Assembly (NCBI GenBank): GCA_936450465.1
Contig: OW388293.1
Span: forward strand, 40,878,982-40,942,981
DNA: 64,000 bases
Direction: 5' to 3'
DNA from: Gibbula magus
Taxonomy: Eukaryota; Mollusca; Gastropoda; Trochida; Trochidae
Shown here: positions 41,111 to 53,600 of the stretch, piece after piece
How the letters are laid out: every line of letters starts with the position of its first letter
Position numbering within the stretch: the stretch's first letter is position 1
Notes under the pieces: model-generated
Told to the model about the DNA's origin: nothing
Seen by the model: only the letters and a program-made list of their open reading frames with translations
Databases searched by the model: none
Program-made: the position numbers and the translations under genes

Positions 41111-43030
41111 TCGGACATTACCCTCTACGGACTTGGAGACGATCGAAGTGAAACGTACTTGTTTCACTCGACTCCCTCACAATTCAAAGCTTGGAGATAT
41201 TACCTGACCTTGACTTGATACTCATATTTGTGCATTATATTTCAACCAAATCCATGCACCCAATAATCATTTCACCTGCTGTATGCATGTGTATGTTTAT
41301 GTTGCTTTCATTATATAAATTCAGACTTTGAAATATTATAGATTTCGACTGGACTAAACAAGGCCACGTGGCCTGTATAGAATACCATACACACAAAAAT
41401 TTTAATGGGATAATCGCCATACTTTGAAGGTTATACAAATTAACTGTCAGGACTACTTTGTCATTTGTCATCATTGCGCGGTTTTAATTGATGGTGATGA
41501 CGTCACTCTATTGTGTCGACAGTGAATTATTCTTTAGAAACGATAGGATTTGTCGTTAAAAAACCCTCGTTCTCCACTAAACGGCCCGAGTGGGAAATCG
41601 GCTCAGCTGGTAAGCGCTCGTAAAATCTCCAACAAGAAGAGGAAGTAGACGGGTAAACCGTGAAACACACAGAGGCAGCGGTACATGGCGTAGGGGTCGT
41701 GTTAATAACACACAATAGACATAGCTTTGCGTAGAAGATTTGCGCGGTGCACGTGCATGGAAGAATCCATTGCATGAGGGTCGTTGCTACGTGTAGGCCT
41801 ACCATATCCGATGAATGAGCACAGAAACTTGCAAAATAATGAATATTTGTGTCAAGTAATTGACTTGTATTATTTAAAATGCAGGCAAATAACATATGCA
41901 CGTTTCGTGACGCCATACATGGCTTAAGATGAAGAATGCATTCGGGGCAGTGGATTCGTTAAAATAATCAAGTTTTAAAAAAAGTTCAGGTTTAACTGTG
42001 GTATAAATACTCCGGCATTTATACCAGTTGAATTTGCACATTTCAAACCGTTTAAAAGCCAGTATATAAACACATTATGAAATATATTTGTTAAATTAGA
42101 TGTCTGTCAAAATGTGTGTATTGCGTGTGGTTGATGAAGTATGAGGCACATTGTCATATTACATGAAGGTCCATTTCGTAGTTGCATAATTATGTTTTGT
42201 GTTTGAGCTTCATATCATACACAAGCAACCATAACATTCAAGTGTCGAAACATATGGAAAGAATTGTGTACTTCCTATTGTACATTCATGTACGCGAAGG
42301 AGAAAACAGCGTATCCAAAGAAAAGGCGAATTAATGGCGACTTCAGGGGAAAGGGATATGAATCAGTTGAAGCGCACATAAAATATACTCATCCTCCTTG
42401 TTTTTTTTGCTGGAGATATACTTGCAAAATACGTGCTTTGAGTTGATACTGCACAATTTTGCACTGGGAATCTTACATTAAGCATGAACAGGACTCACGT
42501 CACGTCACTATTAACTTTTCATTTTATCAGATAATTAATACTTGAATTCGATAGCAAAACCATTTGGGACACATTTCACAACGCAGCCGTTTCTAAGGTT
42601 TAGGTTCAGTAACCTCAATTCTTCAACATTACGTTGAGGTAAACTCTCTGCCACACTATAGCGTTAGTGCTTTATGAAAGATGTTGTGGATAACATTGCT
42701 TAAATATGGTAATCAGGAATCGCATTAGTTGATAAGCACTCGGTGTTGGGTTAAAAGTCAAAGTGAACCTTACCAAAAGCATACGAAATATGAGTAATAA
42801 TAAAAAGCTTCTCAAGGTACCCGTTTATCGATTTCAAAGTTAGTGAACACCCCACTGAACATTACAGCTGAAAGCAGCACAACAATGACTACTTGGTACT
42901 TTATAGTTAGCTTATTTCGTATGGAGTTTATGTTGAACAAACCATTTTATCTCCAAACAAATGTGAGTAGTATATGTCAATGCGGTTCAAAATGAAACTG
43001 ACATGGTGATTTCATGGCTTGGCAAGTACT
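41111..43030. other. Gene-free stretch
   Basis: Short unsupported frames only (for example 41527-41916 on the - strand). A tRNA A-box-like string (GCTCAGCTGGTAAGCG) at about 41601 without a B box at the right distance may be a SINE remnant. Nothing else is recognised. Confidence 0.5.
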
Positions 43031-43041
43031 GCTAAGTTGAG

Positions 43042-44755
43042 GTGATTCGCACTGACTTGATTCCTGATTGTCAAGCTGGATTTAGAAAGGATTACTCAAC
43101 ATTTGACCACATTTTCACTCTTTATTCGGTAATCGAGCGATGTTTAGCTTTCAGCAAAAGGAAATTGTATATAGCTTTTGTTGACTTTAGGAAGGCATTC
43201 GATTCTGTTGATAGATATAAAATGTGGACATGTCTTAGAAATAGAGGTTTAAAAGGGAAAATGTTTGATGTCATCAGATCAATGTATTCAAATGTAAAAT
43301 TTTGTGTTCGATGTGACAATGCTTTTAGTGATTATTTTGATTGTCCTGCCGGGGTACGGCAAGGTTGTGTTTTTAGTCCTATACTTTTCTCATTCTTTAT
43401 CAACGAACTTATTTTGATATCATGCAATCTGGCAAACATGGCATCCAATTATTTCCTGATTTAGTGGAACTTTTTACTTTACTTTTTGCTGATGATGTGA
43501 TCCTAATGTCAAGCACTGTTATTGGCCTTCAGAGACAAATTGATATACTTTCATGCTACTCAGATACTTGGCAACTTGATGTTAATCTTGATAAAACTAA
43601 AATTGTTGTATTCCGTAAGGGTGGGCCAAAATCAGCTAAGGAGAAATGGTATTTTAAAGATGAACGTATGACTGTTGTCAATGAATATAAATATCTTGGG
43701 ATACTGTTTATACACACACTAAATATGAATAAATCTACTATCAATTTGGCATATAGAGCTAAAAGGGCCCTACTTCAGTTGCTCTCTGTTTTACCCAAGT
43801 TGGGCGTAGTTGGTCCCAATATATTTTTCAAATTGTTTGACTCCCAAGTACAGCCTATTCTTCTCTATGGGTCTGAAATTTGGGGTTACAGGGAATTTTA
43901 TTCAATTGAAAAGGTTCACCTTCTTGCTTGCAAAAGGTTTTTAAATGTCGGTATGTCTACCCCGAGTAATATGGTGTACGGTGAATGCGGGAGATTCCCT
44001 TTGTACATAATGTCTTATTGCCGTTGTTTAAGGTTTTGGTGTAAAATAATAAATATGCCTGAACATCGCCTGCCCAAAAAAGCCTATAAAATGACTGTCC
44101 ATCTTGATAATATGGGTAAAAGTACTTGAGCATCAGGTATTCGTAATATGTTGTTTACATATGGCTACGGATTTGTTTGGTTATTCCAAACAGTTGGTGA
44201 CGTTAAGGCATTTATCGTGCAAGGACAATCGATATATTTAAACAAGACTGGCACTCATCTTTGCATGAAAGTTCACGATATGATTGTTATCGTAATTTTA
44301 AATCTGTTTTAGAACCCGAGTCATATCTGTTTAACCTATGTAATAAAACTCTCAGAAATGACTTCATACGCTTCAGACTTGGCCTAAATGATTTATCCAT
44401 CAATCAAGGAAGATACTCATGTATATTAAAAACCCCGAGGCTCTGTCCATTTTGTAATATCGTAGAAAATGAATTACACTTTTTATTTGTTTGTCCTACA
44501 TGTATATATAAAGATTTAAGGCAACTGTATTTTCCACAATGTCATCATTCCTTTAACAATATTACAAAACTGTATTCAATACTCTCCTGTACATCATCCA
44601 CAGTACAATATAATGTAGCCCTATTTATCCACCATGCACTCGTATTGAGAAGAAATTCATTGTAATGTATGTTGTTCACATCGTAAATATGTTGTGTACC
44701 AAATTATTTTGTATATGGGCCTGTGGCCTACATGCAATAATAAACTGATTGATTG
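43042..44755 (+). pseudogene. 5'-truncated LINE (non-LTR retrotransposon), reverse transcriptase and C-terminal zinc-knuckle region
   Basis: RT motifs are in order: DCQAGFRKDYSTFDHIF, VDFRKAFDSVDR, GVRQGCVFSPILFSFFINEL, then in another frame LFADDVILMSS (catalytic F-A-D-D), WQLDVNLDKTKIVVF and YKYLGILF. A thumb/connection region and a C-terminal CPFCNIVENELHFLFVCPTC knuckle follow. The frame changes near 43425, stops at 44127-44129, and changes again before 44261, so the protein is broken in at least three places. It ends near 44755 at AATAAACTGATTGATTGACT, a typical LINE tail. No endonuclease is present. It resembles clades common in marine invertebrates, but I do not assign one. Confidence 0.9.
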
Positions 44756-44759
44756 ACTC

Positions 44760-47700
44760 ATTCAGAACTCTTCACTGGCTCTTTGGTCATTGTTTTTAAC
44801 TCTATTTAAAAAAAAAACTAAAACGGTTTGGGATGACCCCCCGATTTCAACGCCTCCAGAATCAGTCTAAACAAGCCGATGATAAGAGCATTGACCCAAG
44901 CGCCTGTGGTGATTCGGGGTTTAAAGCAACTTTTAGTATTATGCTTGAGAAAGTGTCAGTGTTTAGAACGTTGAGAAATGTCAACATTGATGTTACACTT
45001 ATGATATCAATGTCAGATGCCATTGAAATTATGCTATTGGGACATTATGAGCTTCTTTCTATGATTCCATCTACGAACAAGGATTATCGAGTTAAATCTT
45101 GATGGAAACAATAACGGACGAAGAAGATTTCTCTGTCTAAAACCAACATGAGAGTGATTGATTCACACGTCAGTTATAAAACAGTATATAGTATACATAT
45201 GTAAAAAGGTTAAGCAACCCCACTCTTTTTTCACCAGCAAAGGATAAGAAAGAAAACAATGTGTCAGTAAAATTAACCATATGGTATTATAGAATAATAA
45301 TATAGCAGTTTAAGAACGAAAAAATCGTTCAGATAACGTTTCGCTTCTTTTGGAAATTTGCATTTTAAAAATGTTGGCATTTTGGTCTCCAAAACCACGT
45401 TACCTTATACTGAGAAAAGAAAGTGAATATTGGTTGCTGTAATGTGAGTAATTCCATTCTCTAAAGTCAACTGGTCAAACTCTGCCTTTTAATCAAAAGT
45501 CACTAGCAACAGCACTATGAACCTTCAACATCACACATTTTCGAGAAATAAAACTTGTCAGTGTTAATTGCAATGACCCATCATAAACAAAGAGTAGAGT
45601 TTAATTAACGGTTTAAACTGGAAAGAATACAAAAAAATTCAATAATCGTATGTTTATAGCCTTTAAACAATAGTTGTCAATAATTTCCAATCAGTTATTT
45701 CCTTATTTTGCAACATTAAATATGTTTTAATGTGTGCAAGTCAACTCGGTAACACACATGATGTTTTTGACATCTGACACCTAAATGTTATTCCGTAGGC
45801 AGAAGGACAATAATTATTTTTGGTAACAAAATCAGTACCATTACTGTTTCAGTCCTAATTTCTTAAAATGTCAGCTTGAGTCCTTTTTCGTTGAAGAAAT
45901 ATGTCACAAATTACTTTTCTCATGCTGAGAGTGTTTAATTCAATCAAATTATCGTAACGCCCCCGTAGTATCAACTTTTACATATAGTTTTGAATATTGA
46001 GGGTGCTTTACTTGTTCCATATGTTTATTTATCCATGCTGTACACTCATTTTTTACAGTTTAAAGCCAGTGATCACACTTGTTCGACTGAATATATATAA
46101 CCGCTGCAAGAATTTAAAGTACATGTGTATGTGTTTTCTGAATAGTTGAGATATACTCGTTCAAGGACGTATATAGATAGATACGCCCTTGACTCGTTTT
46201 ATATGTGTCTGTGTCTATTATGTTTTTTAACTTAAAGAAGACGAAGACGAAACATATTCTTGTGATTAGAGAAATAATCGGAAAACAAAACATCAAATAT
46301 TAAACATGGTGTATTGAGAGACACGCTTTGCAAACAAATGACTTGTACGACACTAAAATAATAGCTGTGAAGTCCGAGACATTTACGTTGATTCGAAACG
46401 TAAAGGGGCACGGCATGTTTATTTATTTTTTCTTTTGATAAAGGATATTTTATCTCTTTTTTTTTTAGTTCCTATTAATGGGATATTTAAAAGGAGAGAC
46501 GGTTTTTTTTTATAGTTATACTTTCTTCCCCTCTTTTTATCATACCTATTTCCCCTGTTTTATTAATATTTTATGTAACAGTGTATGTATTTGACCCTTT
46601 TTGTATTCACGTAACCTTGTTATTTGTACATACATGACACTTTATAAACTTTGTCTATCAATATAAATCAGTCAAATCCTCAGAATTTTGCTCAGCATTG
46701 CTTTCTCTAATATGCTGATGTTGTTGTTATGTTGTTTACGTCCTTTTATATAATAAAGTAATAACGTTACACTATGCATTTAAAGATGCATCGAGTATGT
46801 TTGTGTTTCAAATGCAACAAAATTATTTTTTTTACTCTTTATTTATTTATTTTTTTATTTTTATAAATGTAACTGGGTGAGTCATCGAGTATGTTAGTGT
46901 TTCAAATACAAACATATTGTTTTGAAAACAAACTTATGATTTTCATATCACGACAATCCGGTGGAATTTGGTTTCAAAGACCAAAGATCGATTAACTCGC
47001 TTCAATAGAATTTAACGCTATGTAAACATATTTCCCATTATTGCATAAAACGTACTACAAAGTTTCCAAAGCAAGCAAGTTTGTAAATTTCAAATGTCGC
47101 CATAGCAACCAACGTAAAACTCGCTCTTCTCAACTGTTTTCCTCCCGTGCCACATATTACTGAATGTGACATTGCTATAGTAACATGTCCTGTGAATATA
47201 AACATTATTGACATCTTACCTGTTAACTGATATTTTATTGTAGTTATACTAGCAAACTATGATACATATGTATGTGTATTTTCTCATTGATTATACAATT
47301 CAAGCAAAATACCTAGTTGGGTAATGCATTTATTTCAATATATGTTAGTAAGAAGTACATAATTGAATGAAATGATAAATAAAAAACGCAAAAAAACTGT
47401 ATATTTAATTTTCTTTGAGTACTCATAAACATAAACTCTTTTGTTTGTTTAAGTCTTTGAGTGAACAACAATGATATACGCTTGAAAATTATAGACTTGA
47501 TCTATATTTAGACTGGAAAATATCTTTACTATTAGTTACACTTTGACACGATGTACGGGACTGTAAGACCCCTGTATATTCCGCAGCCGAATATATTTCA
47601 ATGAGATAGACTTTTAGCAATTTTCCGATTTGTCTACCAACATACTCGAATCTTGCTCTTTAAACTCACCCGTCGATAAAAAGCAATTCAAAATGTTACC

Positions 47701-48200
47701 AATATATTAATAATTTTAAAGGGTATTATATAATACACATCCACATAGAACATGAAACAAATGATGCTTTAACAACACGACAGGCTGTATGTCGTTGTAT
47801 GATGAACAAAGGGGAGGTAAGCATAACGCATTATCGTTAAGGATGAGAAACCACAAAACTATTTGAATAAACATTTTCATCTGTCAAAACAAAGATTAAT
47901 CGAGATAATGTCATCTTTTGTTTCCACTAAGTTCCACTTTACAAAAAGATACATCATTTTAAATCCATTTTCTATTTAGTATAAATAACAGCGCTTCACT
48001 CCTATTTTTATTCATACATTCAGCTCGCTAATATGATTTTCGTCTCCTAAGCATTCTTTCATTTTCCACATCTTTCAAGTGTGGTTAGCACAAAAAACAA
48101 CTAATTCAATATGACGAGTCCATTAGTGGTCAATAACTCTTGACAAAATGTATTTAAACAATGACCAGTGGTCAAAGAAACGCATTGACCACACGCAGAT
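44760..48200. other. Gene-free, AT-rich stretch
   Basis: No supported coding frame, RNA gene or long repeat. A 31-base direct duplication (CATCGAGTATGTTTGTGTTT type) occurs at about 46788 and 46883, separated by a T-rich tract. Confidence 0.55.
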
Positions 48201-48212
48201 CCCTGAATTGAT

Positions 48213-48432
48213 GCTCAATCACTTTATTGCTAATTTAGGGTTCCATTAAAACTTTGATTCGGGGCGGATTATAAAATTAAAGGTGCAATTTTTGCTGTTT
48301 ACACGCAAATTCTTGTATTAAGGCTCTATCATTTTAATTCTAATTTAGAGCGCAATTAAACCTCTGATTTGGGCGGATTATGAAATTATACGCGTGAATT
48401 TTGCTGTTTACGCGATGATTAATTGTTCCATT
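48213..48432. repeat. Diverged two-copy tandem repeat, period 110 bp, possible regulatory block
   Basis: GCTCAATCACTTTATTGCTA (48213) and GCTCTATCATTTTAATTCTA (48323) begin two aligned copies. Shared later are CTAATTTAG, GGGCGGATTAT, AAATTA and TTTTGCTGTTTAC. Both copies contain ATTA-type homeodomain cores and a GGGCGGATTA string. It sits at the left of a GC-richer island (to about 48780) in an otherwise AT-rich desert. Confidence 0.65.
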
Positions 48433-49254
48433 TCTTGCCCGGTCGGGGACTAATGAATTCTGTAAAGGATTGAATAGCGCGGAAAACCGCACGCGCTCTG
48501 GCTAAGGACGGGTCACGTGACTATTGAACTACCGAAAATCCCCACCCCCTACTTTTGATTGCTCAGCATGGCGTCAAGTTTGTAGATAATTAAATTATCA
48601 AGCCAGGAAACTAACATCTGTGTACGGATAACTTTCTAATCAAGAATTAGAGTTCGTTTACTATGCGCCCAGATTTAGACTTAAGTCGTCTCGATATCCC
48701 GCAGTAAACGATGCTGGGACAATCGCCGCCTCTGGTGCCGATTAAATTAAACTGTCTTTGCGCTTCGTTTATTAGAGCTTGATTGTTACATCATTTGTAC
48801 AGTGAAACAGTAAAACTTCTTTTTTTAAAATGTTATGTTATTTATTCATTCTTGAGAGAGATAAAGATCGATGTTAAATGTTAGTTTACTTAAACGTTTA
48901 AAATAGTTCTCGCAGAAATTCTGCCCAATGTGATCTACATGAACGAGTGGAATATAACATATATCTAATGCTTGTGTCGAGATACAGTCGTAATAATGCT
49001 TTACATAAAACGAATTTCTCGCCGTTTATCAAAATAAAACATTACACGAATGCAAACGAAGCAGTGTTCGAATGTTAATTGTTTTAATTTGAAAATTGTG
49101 ATATTTTGATGCATTTTTATGAATAAAATGGTTAGGTCATACATGAATAACTACGATACTAACTGAAAGCATAATAAAGGGGAAAAAAATCCTGTTTCGA
49201 ATAAAAAGGCTTTATTTTCGTAACAGGAATACAGAATGACATTGTACGAAAAAG

Positions 49255-49396
49255 AGTTTATCATGTTCTTGTGTTTTAGGATGGTAAATATCCTGCATTA
49301 GGAATAAGCATTATGACCTCAGCTCACCAAAATGAAATGTTTATTCCCAATGCAAGATAATGACATTCAAAAACACGAACATGATAACCTCTATTT
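49255..49396. repeat. Decayed foldback element
   Basis: The left arm GTTTATCATGTTCTTGTGTT and TGCATTAGGAATAAGCATT pair imperfectly with the right arm (AATGTTTATTCCCAATGCAA, AACACGAACATGATAACC). About three quarters of positions pair by eye. Confidence 0.7.
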
Positions 49397-50019
49397 CCTG
49401 ACCAACGATATTGTACTAGTGTAATAATGTCATATAAAATTTACTCTGCAGTATCTGTCGCGGGGTTTGTAAAGATTGTTTTATTGTAGTTACTAAATAC
49501 ATTGATTCTACTCCAAATCTAATGATACAGCTAACATTTATTGACATAGTCATGTCAGCTTGGTCTGTTGGTGTTTGTATATTGCATGTACTTAATTAAT
49601 CACTCAACCGAACAAGATGGATTTACTTCACAAGGCGATGAGGAAAATAACCAACATCTATGAAGAAGATGAAGAAGGTATTTGTGATAGTTAAGGTGAA
49701 ATAGCGAGTATCATGACCAGTATCATGACAGACGAAGAAGAGGGTGAAAAAGAATAGCTAATAGATGAACAGCAATAATAAAAATAAGAGAAGAAAAATA
49801 AACCAAGAAGAAGTAGATGGGAATATATATTTAACAAAACAAAAAAAGAAAAAGAGGAAGAAAATGAAAATTAAAAAAGACGTCAATTCTGTGAGAAGAA
49901 GACGAAATGTGAACATAACTGTCGAAGGGAATATATTTTTGAATTATGGTTATGGAAATGGTTATGCAGATCGAGATTGTTCACAATAATTACTTTTACA
50001 TTACTTTCAACAATTCATT

Positions 50020-50600
50020 TTACTTATTTGTAATAGGTATTGTGCTGAGATCAAGTGTTATTGTCGGTCTGCAAAGACAAATAATTCTGTGACACGTCGA
50101 ACTTGACACTGAATTTGGTAGAAATTAAGATAATAAATGGTGTAAAACTTCAATTTTTTAAATTGTATTTAATAACAAACTCAGACATATATATTGGAGT
50201 ATTATTCATTCCATTAGCATGGTCTTCGCATGCAAAGTATGCATCAGTACAGGAAAATAAAGTATTACTTGGAATCTTTAGACAGACATGCACTCTAGGT
50301 GATCTCGACATGAACTCGTTTTTCAAAATATTTGATATAAAACATATCCTATTCTTCTACATAAGGCATACGTTTTGGGATGAAATATTTTTGCAAAATT
50401 GAAAGGTATGTAAAAAGTTTATGGGTGTCAAATAAAATTCTTCAAACATGGTTTATGGCGAATGTGACGTATTTTGTTTATACAATCACTCATATTGTAA
50501 AATAATTCGGTATTATTATATAAGTATTATATAAGTTATTTAACATGCCTTCCTATCACTTACAAAATAAATACAATGAAATGATACTTTTATGTGATAG
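50020..50600 (+). pseudogene. Heavily decayed second copy of the LINE reverse-transcriptase region
   Basis: Translated pieces follow the LINE at 43.5-44.1 kb in order. VIVGLQRQIIL corresponds to TVIGLQRQIDIL, IGVLFIP to LGILFIH, NSFFKIFDIKHIL to NIFFKLFDSQVQPIL, SNMVYGEC to SNMVYGEC, SYCKII to a CKII string, and NMPSYHLQNKYNEM to NMPEHRLPKKAYKM. The pieces lie in shifting frames with several stops. The open frame 50103-50402 is just the longest surviving segment, not a gene. Confidence 0.8.
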
Positions 50601-50609
50601 AAATGGACA

Positions 50610-53600
50610 AAATAATTGAAAGAGTCAAGTTTCAAGCAAATGTTATTTTTACTCCCTTTAGAAAAAAGGTGTATATAAAAGTTTCTATTGTAACGTACCA
50701 AACTTTTACATAAGCGAGTTGGTACCGTATTTGTACTCTCCATTATGACGGATGTTTTAGTCGAATACGAAAGAATTAAAAATATTATACATCAAATGTT
50801 ATTTTCCTATAAATATATCTAAACTCGCTTTGGTCACTTTTAAACAACATGAATTTCTCTGAAGAAATTAATTTAAGGTAGGTTTTTGCATTTTTTTGCT
50901 CTAGTCAATTAAATCATAAACGCCAAGTCGCAAAACTTACACACTTCACATTTCAAACGTTTTTCTCATAAAAGTCTCAAAAAGAAGTATTTATGATTAA
51001 TATTAAAAACATCAAAAGAAAGTAAGTTCAAAAAGATTTTCAAATCAGCCAAAACAGACCTTTAAATCCCACATGAACACGTCTTGCTAATTTCTCGTTC
51101 AGAAGGTAATATTTTCTCATTTCAAATACCTCTGAAAATCTCCACGGACTAATCTCCCTTGAAAAAGTTCGAAAAAGTCTCTCTAAAATGATTTCCCCTT
51201 TAGCTAAGGGCGATTATTTTATAATTGCTCAAACTGTAATCTTGACAGCAAAAAGTCAATGACGTCATGGATAATTAGACTCTGAGGGGGTATAGTTTTC
51301 AAACGCTGGTATAATGAGGGCTTAGTGTCCACCTTATTAGCGGAAGAGTTCCATATACCTTGTACTCTTATACAGTCGCATATAGCAACGGGATGAATGC
51401 TAAACACCTAAGTGGATGTTTTCGTCGGAAACGCTAATTCCCTTAGTAATGGTAAAAACTTTATCAAACCGATTCCACCTCCTCCATTTTCTAATGTCAA
51501 CGCTTTCCTGATGTGTTGTCATCACTAAATCCCAGTCCCTCTGCTTGACTCGTTAAACTCTTATTTATGAAGCCCTCTTCAACTTGCTCCCGAAATCCAC
51601 CCTGCTTTCCTATAGCCTCGAGGTTTATCCTTCTATAGAGGTCCTCTCTCATTGCAGCTCTCAGAACGGAAGTCTCGCGTAATCCCGTCTCGCGAAGACC
51701 ACGCTCAGCGCGTGCGCAGCTGTTTTAGGCTGCCCATGGCTTGTTAGCGGGCAAAACTATCTTCCGATTTTAGTCTCGCACGAGCTCCGAGGTCTGTTTG
51801 ATGGGCGAATTAATTGAAATAAATTTGTTCTTATGACTTGAGAGCAGTCATTGAATCTCAAAGGTATTGCTATTAAAAGTGATTATGCTATTATTTGCCT
51901 GTAACTCACTAGTTATTCTGACTTGGGTTGAGGGAGTCGCGTGACGCCCTTAAGAGCGGATTAATATAGAAGTTGTTGTCAGTTTAACAGTATATACAAA
52001 TGAAGCTGAATTTCGAAGAGGCGATACTGTAACATTAGTAATTCACTTTGATCATAAGGGTATGGGTTCTAATCCCACAAGGGACTTGTCACGAAAAAGT
52101 ACAAGATATTTTACTGTTAGTGTTATCCCAAGTATTACAAGTATGTTGTCTGTTGCCACTACAGTGACATACCATGGTCACCATAAAGGCGAGTTTCAAA
52201 GTGTTATGAAGCGATCGATCGCTACAACCCTGACGATTCATAGAATGGTTGCAATGGTGTTCTGGTATATATGAGCATGTCCCGATCTACCGATGGCACT
52301 CATCAATCATACGCTACTTCACCACCCTACCAGCTCTTACAATAATTCACGACGAAGTAGTTCATAAGATATTTATATTTACGAAATAACGTGATATTTT
52401 CGTCATATTACTCACACCTCCAAACTCTTGAATCATGTGATTTTCTGCAGTAAACATGCAGTAAAGTATGACGTTAATATTCAATGACATCACCTTCAGT
52501 TGTTTCATGAACTAACAGATGATGACATACAGGAACTAATGGTCATAAGAACTTGATCTACGCTGGACACAAGTACAGAACATCCACAATGACCAGTAGT
52601 GGAACTGACAGATCAAGCGTCTGAACTTTTGCGTTTGTAATGCGAGATGTGCGAAACATGATATATTACCATGCAGTAAATGTATTTTTAACAAATCCCA
52701 AAACTAAAAACCTGAAGATATGTTCAATAAACATTCAGGAATGAATGCTGAAAACATGCATTAATGGCACGATTGCACACATTTTGGCTAAAAATTGCTG
52801 TTTTAGGTCATATCTCACTTTAGCTTCCTATCGATGCAAAATATATTGTTAATTTAATTTTGTTTATTGATGTAAGTTTTATTGTTAACAAGATTGTAAT
52901 GAAAGATCCTGTTTATTTCGTAAATCATGTCATTTTATGTTTAATGCAGTACATGTATCTGCATGGCTAACTTTTCATAGGGTATGAAGTACCGCAAAAG
53001 CACCACGCTGTAATCACCGCACCTTGGTATGTACAGGAAAAGCGCCGATATAGTTCAACCTAGTTTTGTAAATTACACTTTCCCCAGACATAACCAGCAA
53101 AACTGTATAGGCATACGTAAACACGGGCTTGTGCTTTGAGTAATGAGGGTTAAACTTGGATAGCACAATGTACCGTTTATATGCCCGCGGAACGTTATTG
53201 TGTTGTAAAGCCACGCGAATTTTATAGCAGAAACATCAATGACATGTAGATAGTCTCTTAACCTGTTAAGTTTCCTTTACATACATGAGTGAGTTCCAAT
53301 CTCAAACATGAGTGCCTAGATTTTGATATTTCCCGAGCCAGAGTGAGGGATATATTGATAAAAAAATTTATTTAAAAACGTACGACATAGTGTCATAAAC
53401 ATACTATGCTTTTGATATAAATACGATGTTCTATTTATTACATTACTCGTTAAATAAAGACATGATGCCAAACTGTACCTTTAAGCCTAGAATCATGGCT
53501 ATCCGCTGTCGTCTCACGTTGAACGTTACGTATTAGAAGAAGCCTGAATAATTAGGATTCCACGACGTAACGTTACCAAGACGATGGATAGTTTGCTCCC

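Noticed and set aside
41527..41916. 129-residue frame on the - strand
   Set aside because: Cys-rich but with no domain, no signal and no splice partners; likely chance.
49765..49989. Lys/Arg-rich frame of 74 residues
   Set aside because: It is A-rich low-complexity DNA with no splice context, domain or neighbour support.
50103..50402. 99-residue open frame
   Set aside because: It is a surviving piece of a decayed LINE reverse transcriptase, not an independent gene.
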